Shown here: positions 32,951 through 41,885 of the stretch, in pieces
Numbering within the stretch: position 1 is the stretch's first letter
Layout: the number at the start of each line of letters is the position of its first letter
Assembly: GCA_002361175.1 (NCBI GenBank)
Contig: DESG01000128.1
Span: 1-55,201 of the forward strand
Direction: 5' to 3'
Length of the DNA: 55,201 nucleotides
From: Lachnoclostridium sp. UBA3320
Lineage (GTDB): Bacteria; Bacillota; Clostridia; Lachnospirales; Lachnospiraceae
Notes under the pieces: generated by a model
Database searches by the model: none
Seen by the model: the letters and a program-made list of their open reading frames with translations, nothing else
What the model was told of the DNA's origin: nothing
Position numbers and translations under genes: made by a program

Positions 32951-35479
32951 ATGAGTGAGAAAAAAGAACCAAAAGATGGTCTGTCAAATGTTTCGCAAAA
33001 AGAACTTTTGACTTTAATGAATTCTTCAGAATATGCTATGTTTATTGCAAAATCTGGCTCTAAGATGGAACTGATTTATGCCAATGATAAATTCTATTCT
33101 ATGCTTCAGTATACACATGATGAATACATTGAAAAATTTGGCAATAGTCTTATGGCAACTGTGCTTGATGAGGAGAAACAAAAACTTCGCAATCTTATAG
33201 CTCGTCAAGCGGCAGCAGGAGGCTCTTTAAAGCTTGAGTATAGAGCAGTTAGGAAAGATGGCTCGATTGCATGGCTCTCTCTGTCTGCTAAAGCTGTAGT
33301 CAGTGAAAACAACTTTATTTATTATAGTTCTTGTCTTGATATAACAAAGAGTAAAAAAACACTTGATGATATATATAATGCAAAGCGTGAAATAGACGTT
33401 ATGGCAAACAGTATACCAGGCGGTGTGATTAAAGTGAGAATGTCTGATTTCAAAATTATATATGCCAATGATGGTTTCTTTATACTTTCAGGATATTCAA
33501 GGTCAGAGTTTCAAATGGAATTTGGCGGTTACTATGATAGTATATTATATCCTGCTGATATTGAACTAGTAAAAAAATATATAAAACTTGCAATCGAAAA
33601 TCACGGTTTACTTGGATTTGAGTGTAGGTTGTCAATTAAAAACGGTGAAGTAAAGTGGGTTTATGTAAACGGCAGAAGGATTGATGACGACAACGGGCAG
33701 CCTGTTTACCTCTGTATACTGACAGATATTACAGCTAAGAAAAATATCGAAGCAGAATTTAATGACAATGTAAAAAGAGCAGAGGTTATTGCTGGTTTCT
33801 TAAATGCTATAATATGGACTTATGATATAGCATCTAACAATATCAAACACAGTGGAAAGCTTGAACCAACATATCCACAAGAGCATCATATGAATAATTT
33901 TAATGAAGTAAGATATATTATGAAGATGATGCATCCAAATGATATCAAAAAGTTTAAGTATAATTTAAAACAGTTAAAAGAAAGAGAATGGCAGACACAG
34001 GAAGTATACCTTATTAAAAATAATACTGGCGTTTTTCAGAATATGGAGATAAGTGCTATTTCTTTATGTGATGGCAGCCCTAAACCAAGTAAAATATATG
34101 GCATGATAAGGTTGAAAAATGCAAATGAAACTGGTACAAATGCTGCCATAGAAGAAACTAAAAATAATAACAGGCTTATCACACTTGCTAAGACATCAAA
34201 ATCAAAAGCAGAGGATTACATAACTGGACTTATGCCATACTCCTCATTTTTAACTAAAGTTGATAAGGTTCTTAAATGCAGGAATGAGAAAGACCAATAT
34301 GCAATAGTATGTGCTGATATAAATGAATTTTTGAAGTTTAGTCACCACTATGGCTTTTCAGTAAGTAATCAAATACTAAAAGCTTTTTCAAAAATTATTA
34401 TGGGTACTATTGCCAAAAATGGAATATGTTCACGTGTTGATGGAGATTATTTTGTGGTAATGTTTAAGTATAATCAACATAAGGAGCTTATGAAAATTAT
34501 GTCATCTATGGTGCGTGCTAAAGAAGAATTTGATAAAGCAGATGGCAATGTACGTTTTGGAACTACTACGGGTATATATCTTGTGCAGCCAGAAGATGAT
34601 GAACTTGCTGATATGCTTGGAAAAGCGGATTTAGCCAGAAGAAGTATCAAAGGGCTTATGGGCGACCACTATGCAATATATACAGAAGATTTACAAAACT
34701 ATAAATTTAAAGAAGATGAAATTATAGATGAGATTTACAATGCCATGAGGACTAGAAATATTGAAATATGTTTTATACCAAGAATATATAAAACTAAGGA
34801 AAATATTACAGGCTGCAAAGCAATACCAAGAGTTCTTTTAAAAGATGGGCAGTATATTGAATCTGTAAGACTGTTAAAGTTTATAGAAAGAGGTGGCAAG
34901 CTTAACGAATTTGCATTTGTTACTCTATTTTCTGTATGTGCTAATATGGGTGCATGGAAGATGCAGGGACATAAGACAGTACCTCTTTCCATTGAAATTA
35001 CTGCAAGTGAACTTTCAATGCAAAACGCCGTAGATATAATTGATGAAATAGTCATCAGAAAAAACCACCTCGAACCCAATCAGATTATTTTTGAAATCCA
35101 TGAGAGGTATTTTGCAGAAGGTACTACTATTTTTGATATGAATATAAAAGCATTGTGTCAAAAAGGATATCAAGTTGTCATAAGTCGTTTTGGTTCTGAC
35201 CACACTGCAGTTGATACTATTAGAAGGCTGCCTGTTACAGGTATTAAATTTCATGGTGGCTATTTCAATGAGCATATGAACAACCATCGTGAAAAAATTA
35301 TGTTCAAGAAGATAACAGAAATGGCTAAAGAGCTTGGTCTTTCAGTGACATGCGGCGGTATTCAGACAAAGATGCAAGAGACATTTGCAAAAGAAATAGG
35401 CTGTGATGTTTTTGAAGGTGATATGTACTATGGTAAAGTAAGATACGATGTTTTTGAAAAAATTTTTTTGACTAGTTAG
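32951..35479 (+). CDS. PAS-PAS-PAS-GGDEF-EAL protein with degenerate catalytic motifs
   Basis: 842 residues with no signal peptide or membrane span. Three PAS-like domains lie at about 19-135, 148-265 and 283-390; the first two keep the typical YANDxFY and DITxxK borders. A GGDEF domain (about 425-578) has VDGDYF in place of GGDEF near residue 497. An EAL domain (about 593-840) has KAIPRVL in place of the EALLR motif near residue 622, and lacks other metal ligands. Neither cyclase nor phosphodiesterase activity is expected, so it probably binds a nucleotide or partner and signals by PAS input (inference). GGAGTGGTGA precedes the start; fabF ends 38 bp upstream. Confidence 0.85.
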   Translation: MSEKKEPKDGLSNVSQKELLTLMNSSEYAMFIAKSGSKMELIYANDKFYSMLQYTHDEYIEKFGNSLMATVLDEEKQKLRNLIARQAAAGGSLKLEYRAVRKDGSIAWLSLSAKAVVSENNFIYYSSCLDITKSKKTLDDIYNAKREIDVMANSIPGGVIKVRMSDFKIIYANDGFFILSGYSRSEFQMEFGGYYDSILYPADIELVKKYIKLAIENHGLLGFECRLSIKNGEVKWVYVNGRRIDDDNGQPVYLCILTDITAKKNIEAEFNDNVKRAEVIAGFLNAIIWTYDIASNNIKHSGKLEPTYPQEHHMNNFNEVRYIMKMMHPNDIKKFKYNLKQLKEREWQTQEVYLIKNNTGVFQNMEISAISLCDGSPKPSKIYGMIRLKNANETGTNAAIEETKNNNRLITLAKTSKSKAEDYITGLMPYSSFLTKVDKVLKCRNEKDQYAIVCADINEFLKFSHHYGFSVSNQILKAFSKIIMGTIAKNGICSRVDGDYFVVMFKYNQHKELMKIMSSMVRAKEEFDKADGNVRFGTTTGIYLVQPEDDELADMLGKADLARRSIKGLMGDHYAIYTEDLQNYKFKEDEIIDEIYNAMRTRNIEICFIPRIYKTKENITGCKAIPRVLLKDGQYIESVRLLKFIERGGKLNEFAFVTLFSVCANMGAWKMQGHKTVPLSIEITASELSMQNAVDIIDEIVIRKNHLEPNQIIFEIHERYFAEGTTIFDMNIKALCQKGYQVVISRFGSDHTAVDTIRRLPVTGIKFHGGYFNEHMNNHREKIMFKKITEMAKELGLSVTCGGIQTKMQETFAKEIGCDVFEGDMYYGKVRYDVFEKIFLTS

Positions 35480-35491
35480 GAGGTTTTAAAA

Positions 35492-36016
35492 ATGTTTGGA
35501 TATTTTAAGAAACTTTTTTGTGTTGTTTTAGCAGCAGTTATGCTTACAACAGCAGCCACATCACCATATACGGCAATGGCAGCAAGTCCTGCAAGACCAT
35601 CATTTAAATTAGTTAAACGTGCTAAAAAGTCAGTTACTATTAAAATAAATAAAACAAAAAATGCAACAGGATATCAGATATTTATTGCTAATTCCAGAAA
35701 TGGAAAGTATAAGCAGACAGCAGCTTCAAGGATACGCATGGTAAAAATTACAAAACTAAAGAAAAACAAAGTTTATTATATAAAGATAAGAGCTTTTAAA
35801 ACTGTTGGCTATCATATAACTTATGGCAAATTTTCTAAAGTTATGAAGATAGACAAATATGGCAAGAAAAAACCTGTGCCATCTATAACACCAGATGTAC
35901 CAACAGGCTCAGCGATTGATGAAACACAAGAACCATCTGAGACATTAATTCCAGAGCAAGACACAGAACAAACACAGATGCCAGAGCAAACCTTAGCACC
36001 AGAACAAACAATTTAA
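35492..36016 (+). CDS. Secreted Fn3-like domain protein
   Basis: 174 residues. A signal peptide (about 1-31, ending AMAAS) is followed by one fibronectin-type-III-like beta-sandwich (about 36-125; GYQIFIANSRNGKYKQ and VYYIKIRAF are typical strands). A C-terminal Pro/Glu/Thr-rich tail follows, with repeats such as PEQT. It is exported and probably surface-associated, though no LPXTG anchor or choline-binding module is seen. It starts 12 bp after the PAS/GGDEF/EAL gene with AGGAGG 9 nt upstream. The role is unknown. Confidence 0.78.
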   Translation: MFGYFKKLFCVVLAAVMLTTAATSPYTAMAASPARPSFKLVKRAKKSVTIKINKTKNATGYQIFIANSRNGKYKQTAASRIRMVKITKLKKNKVYYIKIRAFKTVGYHITYGKFSKVMKIDKYGKKKPVPSITPDVPTGSAIDETQEPSETLIPEQDTEQTQMPEQTLAPEQTI

Positions 36017-36039
36017 ATATATTAAAAAGGAGATAACTA

Positions 36040-37323
36040 ATGTTAGATATTAAATTTCTAAGAGAAAATCCAGATATAGTTAAACAGAATATTAAAAATA
36101 AATTTCAAGATGAAAAGCTTCCACTTGTAGATGAAGTAATTGAGCTTGATTTAAAGTCTCGCAAAGCAAAACAAGAAGCAGATGAACTCCGTGCTTCAAG
36201 AAAAAAAGTGTCCAAAGAAATAGGTGCTTTAATGGCACAAGGCAAGAGGGAAGAAGCAGAGGCTAAAAAGGAAGAAGTTAATAAAAATGCTGCACGTCTT
36301 GAAGAATTGTCTGTGGAGGAGAAAGAACTTCAAGAAAAAGTCAAGAAGATTATGATGGTGATTCCTAATATTATTGACCCAAGTGTACCTATTGGAAAAA
36401 ATGACAGTGAAAATGTTGAAATTGAAAGATTTGGTGAACCTTTGGTTCCTGATTTTGAAATACCATACCACACAGAAATTATGGAGTCATTTAATGGTAT
36501 AGATATAGATGCAGCGGGCAGGGTAGCAGGCAATGGTTTCTATTATCTTATGGGTGATATAGCAAGGCTTCATTCAGCCGTTATATCATATGCCAGAGAT
36601 TTTATGATAGACAGAGGATTTACTTACTGTGTACCACCTTTTATGATAAGAAGTAATGTTGTAACTGGAGTTATGAGTTTTGCTGAAATGGATGCAATGA
36701 TGTATAAAATTGAAGGTGAGGATTTATATCTTATTGGAACAAGCGAACACTCCATGATAGGTAAATTTATTGATACAATTACAGAAGAAAAGGAGTTGCC
36801 AAAAACTTTGACAAGCTATTCACCATGTTTCCGCAAAGAAAAAGGTGCACATGGAATAGAAGAAAGAGGTGTATATCGTATTCATCAGTTTGAAAAACAG
36901 GAGATGATTGTTGTATGTAAACCAGAAGAAAGTCCTATGTGGTTTGACAAGCTCTGGCAGAATACAGTTGATTTATTCCGTTCTCTTGATATTCCAGTAC
37001 GTACCTTGGAATGCTGTTCTGGCGACCTTGCAGACCTTAAAGTTAAATCTGTTGATGTAGAAGCATGGTCTCCTAGACAAAAGAAATATTTTGAAGTAGG
37101 GAGCTGTTCAAATCTTGGTGATGCACAGGCAAGACGACTTCAGATACGTGTACGTAAAGAAGATGGCAGTAAATATTTTGCACACACGCTTAATAATACT
37201 GTGGCAGCGCCGCCACGTATGCTTATTGCTTTCTTAGAAAATAATCTTGAAGAAGATGGCAAAGTGCGTATACCAGAAGTATTAAGACCTTATATGGGAG
37301 GTAAAGAGTTTTTAAGCAAATAA
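36040..37323 (+). CDS. serS: Seryl-tRNA synthetase
   Basis: 427 residues, a class II aminoacyl-tRNA synthetase. The N-terminal coiled-coil arm (about 28-105) binds the long variable arm of tRNA-Ser. Catalytic motif 2 appears as FRKEKGAHGIEERGVYRIHQ, and the motif 3 region as NNTVAAPPRMLIAFLENN, the variant pattern seen in Lachnospiraceae-type SerS. Serine-binding GTSEHSMIG is present. It follows the Fn3 gene by 23 bp with AAAGGAG before the ATG. There is no room for a T-box leader, so expression depends on the upstream operon promoter. Confidence 0.95.
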   Translation: MLDIKFLRENPDIVKQNIKNKFQDEKLPLVDEVIELDLKSRKAKQEADELRASRKKVSKEIGALMAQGKREEAEAKKEEVNKNAARLEELSVEEKELQEKVKKIMMVIPNIIDPSVPIGKNDSENVEIERFGEPLVPDFEIPYHTEIMESFNGIDIDAAGRVAGNGFYYLMGDIARLHSAVISYARDFMIDRGFTYCVPPFMIRSNVVTGVMSFAEMDAMMYKIEGEDLYLIGTSEHSMIGKFIDTITEEKELPKTLTSYSPCFRKEKGAHGIEERGVYRIHQFEKQEMIVVCKPEESPMWFDKLWQNTVDLFRSLDIPVRTLECCSGDLADLKVKSVDVEAWSPRQKKYFEVGSCSNLGDAQARRLQIRVRKEDGSKYFAHTLNNTVAAPPRMLIAFLENNLEEDGKVRIPEVLRPYMGGKEFLSK

Positions 37324-37404
37324 ACATAAATTCAGCAAATCCTTTGTAATTATTATATGATGAATTTGATAAATTGGTTTATATTTAATATGGAGGGATA
37401 TTTG

Positions 37405-37833
37405 ATGAAACTGGAAAATAATATAAATAAAAATATCACTGAAATACGAGAGTGTAAACAGTGCGGACGTTCTTTAGATAAAGATTATAACGATGATTTG
37501 TGTCCAGCATGTAAAGAAATGAATCTTTTTGCAGAGGTAAAAGAATATATTCGCTTAAATGATGTAAAAGAGATGGATGTTGCAAGACACTTTGATATAC
37601 CTATATCCAAGGTTAGAAAATGGATTAAGCAGGGAAGAATAGAATATAAAATGCCAGATGGCAAAACTGTATCAGGTGTCAAGTGTCGAGTATGTGGTAA
37701 AAAAATAGAATTTGGCATTATATGTCCAGAGTGTCTTAGACGTCAAAAACTTAAAGTTATAGCAAAACAGGAACAATCACAGCCAGAAGAAATGCGTTTT
37801 CTTGGTGAAAGGCAGGCAGTGAAAGATAGTTAA
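37405..37833 (+). CDS. Zinc ribbon-HTH-zinc ribbon regulator, YvyF-like
   Basis: 142 residues from the ATG at 37405, chosen for GGAGGG 7 nt upstream (an in-frame ATG at 37357 has no good site). A first zinc ribbon (CKQCGRSL...CPAC, about 17-38) precedes a helix-turn-helix (DVARHFDIPISKVRKWIKQG, about 58-77). A second ribbon follows (CRVCGKKI...CPECLR, about 96-113). The layout recalls the flagellar-operon protein YvyF/TIGR03826, but no flagellar gene is nearby. A nucleic-acid-binding role is likely; the target is unknown. It is the last gene before a strong terminator. Confidence 0.75.
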   Translation: MKLENNINKNITEIRECKQCGRSLDKDYNDDLCPACKEMNLFAEVKEYIRLNDVKEMDVARHFDIPISKVRKWIKQGRIEYKMPDGKTVSGVKCRVCGKKIEFGIICPECLRRQKLKVIAKQEQSQPEEMRFLGERQAVKDS

Positions 37834-37842
37834 GAATAGCAA

Positions 37843-37870
37843 AAGGGGATATTTATTTAGATATCCCCTT
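37843..37870. terminator. Terminator overlapping the DUF3810 stop codon
   Basis: Perfect 10-bp stem AAGGGGATAT (37843-37852) with ATATCCCCTT (37861-37870) and an 8-base loop. It ends the fabF-serS run. On the other strand it contains the last codons and the stop (37853-37855) of the convergent gene. Confidence 0.75.
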
Positions 37871-38956
37871 ATTGTAATTGATAAGAAGTCTTACAACACG
37901 GCTATAGCTTTTTATTCCATCTTTAATACCATTTATTTTAAGGTTACTATCTAACAGTTTATTGGCAACCGTTTCAACTGTTTCTGTTTTAAAGAGTGAT
38001 GTCTGGTTGACCTCTTCCCACGCATCTGCTGTGAGAAATATATTATCATTGGCAACATTTTCTTTTACCATAGTACGTGCATTCCATTCATCTTCACTTG
38101 CATTGCTCCTAAAGTCATTCGCTACATAATTTAGCACATTTAAATAGCCACAGTATTGGAAAAATAAATCATCAGATTCTGTGCATGCCATAAATGCAAT
38201 AAAATTTGCTTCATCTTCATATATGTAACCCTTTAAGTGTGCCAGTTCATGACATATAGTATATGGCATATTAGTTATATACATCTCTGTGTTATAGTTA
38301 GCTTCTAGTGTAAATGGAAAAAATATCCCCAGAAGATATTGTTGACTCATAAATTTTGAAAAGTATATCCTCTTAGGCTTTGGATAATATCCAGATAGAT
38401 TTAAATACCTTTCTCCAAGTTTTTGCATACTCTTTATGCATTCAGCATACATCGCATTCCAGTCTTTATCGTATATAATTTCTCCTTTACTGTCACGCTC
38501 AAATTGGTCTGAAAGAAAGTTAAGCTTTTTTACAATATTTTCACGCAGATTTAAAAGTTCTTCAAAACCATACTCTTTTGTTGATTCCATATACTGTGAT
38601 TCAAATGTTGATGCATGGTAAAGTATAAAACAATTTAAAGTTTGGATTAGCAATACGCATACAACAATCCAGCTTATTATATTCCAGTATCTTTTCCTTA
38701 TTAATTTTAGCTTGTCTTGCTTTAAAAATCCAAGGAAAAATATAACTATGCCAACTATTATTAATAAAAATGCAAGTATTATAAGTTTTTCTCCGACAGA
38801 AAAAGGAAAAATGCTTATAAAACGACTATATGTATTAATCCATACTGGCATTATATTAGCTATATACCAATCCGAAAACGTCTGGCTGTTCCATGATAGT
38901 ATATTTAAAAATATAGTGAACACCAAAATTCCCAATTTTACAATATGTTGCCGCAT
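37853..38956 (-). CDS. DUF3810 membrane zinc metallopeptidase-like protein
   Basis: 367 residues. Three hydrophobic segments (about 5-22, 58-78 and 91-111) anchor an extracytoplasmic domain. The zincin motif HELAHLKGY lies near residue 235, followed by an acidic Glu (EDEANFIA) that fits the third ligand region. This is the DUF3810 pattern, assigned to zincin-like peptidases of unknown substrate. The gene is alone and convergent with the zinc-ribbon regulator. The C-terminal codons form part of the shared terminator hairpin. Confidence 0.85.
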   Translation of the reverse strand: MRQHIVKLGILVFTIFLNILSWNSQTFSDWYIANIMPVWINTYSRFISIFPFSVGEKLIILAFLLIIVGIVIFFLGFLKQDKLKLIRKRYWNIISWIVVCVLLIQTLNCFILYHASTFESQYMESTKEYGFEELLNLRENIVKKLNFLSDQFERDSKGEIIYDKDWNAMYAECIKSMQKLGERYLNLSGYYPKPKRIYFSKFMSQQYLLGIFFPFTLEANYNTEMYITNMPYTICHELAHLKGYIYEDEANFIAFMACTESDDLFFQYCGYLNVLNYVANDFRSNASEDEWNARTMVKENVANDNIFLTADAWEEVNQTSLFKTETVETVANKLLDSNLKINGIKDGIKSYSRVVRLLINYNKGISK

Positions 38957-39021
38957 AATATCACCTGTAAATACGTTTTTCTTATTGTATCATTGATATA
39001 TGTTAATTTAATGTCTTTATT

Positions 39022-39053
39022 AAAAAAACCCTGACAGTGCCAGGGCTTTTTTA
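39022..39053. terminator. Bidirectional terminator after the deacetylase
   Basis: CCCTG (39029-39033) with CAGGG (39041-39045), flanked by A7 on the left and T6 on the right, so it works on either strand. It serves the leftward deacetylase gene. Confidence 0.85.
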
Positions 39054-39055
39054 AA

Positions 39056-40024
39056 TTATCTTCCACTCATATAAACTTTTCCTGCTTCAGCTTTAATTCC
39101 TTTGTAATAGAACAGCTCGTCAATAGTAACTAATTGATAGCCTTGTTTTATAAGTCTTGGAACAAGTTTTTGAACAGCTTCAGCTGTTGAAGGGTATAAA
39201 TCATGCATAAGTACAATGTCACCATCTTGTATAACCTTGCACTCTTTTAATACAGATTTTGCATCTCTGCTTTTCCAGTCTTCTGTGTCTACACTCCAGT
39301 AGATCATAGGAACTTTTATATTGTTGCGCATATTGTCATTGATATTGCCTCCTGGTGGTCTTAAATTAGAAAAGCTGCACTCGATAGCATCTTTTATAAC
39401 ATCTCTGCTTTTTCTTAATTCTTCTTTCATCTGCTTTGTTGTAACTTGTGTCAGATTGGTATGGTTGTAAGTATGTGTAGCTATCTCATTACCCTGCTCA
39501 TATGCCTGTTTTACCATATCTTCATATGTTGGAACTCTGCTTCCGACAACAAAAAATGTTGCGCATGCATCATACTTTTTAAGTACCTTTAATATTTTAC
39601 TTGTTACTGGAGTATATGGTCCATCATCAAATGTAAGTGCCACCATAGGTTTAGATGAATCAAGCCCATCTCTTAGCCATCTTTTTTTCCCTTTTGCTGC
39701 CACAGTGTTTACTGCTTCTTTCTGGTCATCACTCTGTTCCTGTTTTTCATTTTTTTCTTTATTTGCAGTTTCATTTTTATTATCTGAAGGAGCGCCAGCT
39801 TCCACGACATTATCACCATTACCATTGTTATTTTTATTTAATCCTGCCAATTTAAAAGCAAGTATGGTTAAAACTACAACAAGCACAAGCCCTGTGCCAA
39901 AAAGTATAATTCGTGCTTTTAATTCATTCTTTCTTTTCCTTTGACTCATAAGGCTTCTTACCCGATATGATTCCTGTGCAAAAATATCGTTCTGATTTTT
40001 GCTATCTTTTTTCCTATAACCCAT
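39056..40024 (-). CDS. Polysaccharide deacetylase (NodB domain)
   Basis: About 322 residues from the ATG at 40024 (GGAGGG 7 nt upstream). A cytoplasmic basic N-terminus, one membrane anchor (about 37-58) and a charged Asn/Lys/Glu linker lead to an extracellular NodB domain (about 125-320). Motif 1 is LTFDDGP (catalytic Asp and metal Asp), motif 2 HTYNHTNL (metal His pair), motif 3 RPPGG, motif 4 DTEDW and motif 5 LMHDLYP. All residues needed for a metal-dependent de-N-acetylase are present. The probable substrate is peptidoglycan or another N-acetylglucosamine polymer (family inference). It is monocistronic with a consensus promoter. Confidence 0.92.
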   Translation of the reverse strand: MGYRKKDSKNQNDIFAQESYRVRSLMSQRKRKNELKARIILFGTGLVLVVVLTILAFKLAGLNKNNNGNGDNVVEAGAPSDNKNETANKEKNEKQEQSDDQKEAVNTVAAKGKKRWLRDGLDSSKPMVALTFDDGPYTPVTSKILKVLKKYDACATFFVVGSRVPTYEDMVKQAYEQGNEIATHTYNHTNLTQVTTKQMKEELRKSRDVIKDAIECSFSNLRPPGGNINDNMRNNIKVPMIYWSVDTEDWKSRDAKSVLKECKVIQDGDIVLMHDLYPSTAEAVQKLVPRLIKQGYQLVTIDELFYYKGIKAEAGKVYMSGR

Positions 40025-40115
40025 TACCGTTCCCTCCAAATTTTTAGTTAGTACTTTAATTATTCTACAAAAAGCTGTGGCATCTATTTTATAATAGCAT
40101 ATTTCTTTTAAAATT

Positions 40116-40144
40116 ATTTTAAAAAATTATTACATTTTTGTCAA
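40116..40144 (-). promoter_or_regulatory. Deacetylase promoter
   Basis: Minus strand TTGACA (40144-40139), 17-bp spacer, TAAAAT (40121-40116), a near-perfect match. The leader is about 85 nt. Confidence 0.75.
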
Positions 40145-40159
40145 TTTTTGTTACTTTAA

Positions 40160-40522
40160 CTACGGTGCCAACATACCACCAAACATACCAGATATTACAC
40201 ATATCATCGCACCTGTTATAATTTCAGGACTGACTGCTAATTTATTTCCCATAAACCACACACCAGCGAGTACTATAACTGCAAAATAAGCGGCACTGAC
40301 TGTTATACCCCATATAAATTTATGTTTGCTTGCTTTCCTTCCTGCCATAAAACCGCCAAAAAAATTTGATATTATGTAAACAACTGTAATACATCCACCT
40401 ACAACTCCAGCACCTGCACCCGTTTTCCATATTACTACTGACATAACAGCCAGAAGTAATGCACTTGCTATAAACATCCCTGATAATATTATAACATAGT
40501 TTATAACATTTTTTTTATCCAT
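40160..40522 (-). CDS. TIGR04086/YrzE-family small membrane protein
   Basis: 120 residues with four hydrophobic segments (about 8-30, 36-58, 69-89, 96-117) rich in Gly and small residues; GGFMAGRKASKHKF links helices 2 and 3. It is typical of the TIGR04086 family, an integral membrane protein of unknown function often found near yajC and tgt in Clostridia. Here those genes are 1 kb away, separated by a PHP gene. GGGGGA lies 7 nt before the ATG. Confidence 0.8.
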   Translation of the reverse strand: MDKKNVINYVIILSGMFIASALLLAVMSVVIWKTGAGAGVVGGCITVVYIISNFFGGFMAGRKASKHKFIWGITVSAAYFAVIVLAGVWFMGNKLAVSPEIITGAMICVISGMFGGMLAP

Positions 40523-40554
40523 ATTTATTCCCCCATTAATTCTTGTTAATCATA

Positions 40555-40596
40555 TTTATACTTTTCTGGCACAAAATATGACAACTGTGTTATACT
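40555..40596. promoter_or_regulatory. Overlapping divergent promoters (TIGR04086 / PHP)
   Basis: Leftward: TTGTCA (40584-40579), 18-bp spacer, TATAAA (40560-40555). Rightward: extended -10 TGTTATACT (hexamer 40591-40596) without a clear -35. The two overlap, so the genes may compete for polymerase. Confidence 0.5.
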
Positions 40597-40641
40597 AAAT
40601 ATCAAAATAAAAAAGCCAATAAATAAAAAAGGAGAGAAAAC

Positions 40642-41499
40642 ATGAAATATATTGACTTACACACACATTCAAATTATTCTGATGGAACGTGTTCTCCTGC
40701 TGAACTTGTAATAAAAGCTGTACAAAAGGAGTTGGCAGCTTTTGCCCTTACAGACCACGACACAGTTGCTGGCATTGATGATGCTATAAATGCAGTAAAA
40801 GAACAGGATGCTCCCATCAAATTTATACCAGGCATTGAACTTTCTGTAGCATACAAGGAAAAAGACATACATATCGTAGGGTTATTTGTAAACCATCATA
40901 ACAGTGCATTAAAAAAAGCAGCATCACTTATAATAAAACGACGTGATGACCGCAACCTTGAAATGGTGGAAAATCTTAAAAAAGTTGGCATTCCAATAAC
41001 TATTGAAGCACTTACAGAAAATAATCCTGACACAGTAGTCACTAGAGCACACTTTGCAAGTTTTCTTGTAGAGAACAAAATAGTAGAAACTCCTGCAGAA
41101 GCATTTAAAAAATATCTTAATACAGATACTCCTTATTATGTACCACGCAAATATATAGAGCCAGAAGAAGGAATAGAGCTTATTAGAAATGCTGGTGGTG
41201 TTCCTATACTTGCACACCCACTTCATTACAAATTAAAAGAAAGTGAACTTGAAAAATTAATTAAAAGATTGACACTTGTAGGATTAATGGGTATTGAAAC
41301 GCTTTATTCAAACCACTCCGTGGCAGAAGAAGCATATACAAAGAAATTGGCACGAAAATATAATTTATTACCAAGTGGTGGTTCTGATTTTCATGGAGAC
41401 AATAAGCCTTCAATAGACATGGGTACTGGCAGGGGAAACCTTGCTGTTCCATATAAATATTTAGAAACACTTGCAAACGCCTGTAATTATCCACTGTAA
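40642..41499 (+). CDS. PHP-domain phosphoesterase (nucleoside bisphosphatase type)
   Basis: 285 residues. Metal-binding motifs of the PHP fold are in order: DLHTHSNYSDGT (7-18), LTDHDT (near 36), PGIELS (near 64), the TRAHFA region (near 133), PILAHP (near 192) and SGGSDFHG (near 250). The insert between about 90 and 160 matches RNase AM/YciV-type enzymes that hydrolyse 3',5'-nucleoside bisphosphates or trim short RNA. Activity is inferred from the family. AAGGAGAG lies 7 nt before the ATG. It is a single-gene unit. Confidence 0.9.
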   Translation: MKYIDLHTHSNYSDGTCSPAELVIKAVQKELAAFALTDHDTVAGIDDAINAVKEQDAPIKFIPGIELSVAYKEKDIHIVGLFVNHHNSALKKAASLIIKRRDDRNLEMVENLKKVGIPITIEALTENNPDTVVTRAHFASFLVENKIVETPAEAFKKYLNTDTPYYVPRKYIEPEEGIELIRNAGGVPILAHPLHYKLKESELEKLIKRLTLVGLMGIETLYSNHSVAEEAYTKKLARKYNLLPSGGSDFHGDNKPSIDMGTGRGNLAVPYKYLETLANACNYPL

Positions 41500-41510
41500 C
41501 GTTTAAAGAT

Positions 41511-41545
41511 GCCGGATGCATTATAGCAAGTAGTTTGCATCCGGC
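41511..41545. repeat. GC-rich 10-bp inverted repeat between PHP gene and yajC
   Basis: GCCGGATGCA (41511-41520) and TGCATCCGGC (41536-41545) are exact inverted copies with a 15-base loop, in the gap between convergent genes. There is no T-tract on either side. It may be a terminator-like or transcript-stabilising hairpin. Confidence 0.6.
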
Positions 41546-41561
41546 GCAGTAAAAGATGCAA

Positions 41562-41885
41562 TTAGCTTTCACTGCTTTGCTTGTCTATTTCTACGATATT
41601 TTCTTTTTTCATAGGTATACGACAGTTTTTGTTATTGCCAAATTCTACAATGACTACTTCTTCCATTATATCTATTACAACGCCAAAAAATCCGCTTGAT
41701 GTAAGTATACTGTCTCCTACTGCGAGTGTTGTTAGAAGTGCAGCACGCTCTTTCTGCTGTTTTTTCTGAGGTCTGATTGCCAAAAACCAAAATACACCTA
41801 TAATAACTGCATAAATAAGAATCACGCTTATAAAGCTTCCTCCACTTGCTGTCTGTTCACTTGCTACTACTGGTATTAAATTCAT
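41562..41885 (-). CDS. yajC: Preprotein translocase subunit YajC
   Basis: 107 residues. One membrane helix (about 20-39, VILIYAVIIGVFWFLAIRPQ) is followed by the conserved RPQKKQQKE stretch and a small cytoplasmic beta-domain (VGDSILTSSGFFGVV). YajC associates with SecDF in protein export. Its start overlaps the tgt stop by 4 bp, the classic tgt-yajC arrangement. secD and secF are not in view. Confidence 0.93.
   Translation of the reverse strand: MNLIPVVASEQTASGGSFISVILIYAVIIGVFWFLAIRPQKKQQKERAALLTTLAVGDSILTSSGFFGVVIDIMEEVVIVEFGNNKNCRIPMKKENIVEIDKQSSES

Noticed and set aside
40567..40572. TGGCAC as a sigma-54 -24 element
   Set aside because: No GC pair at the required -12 spacing; the extended -10 explains the promoter.
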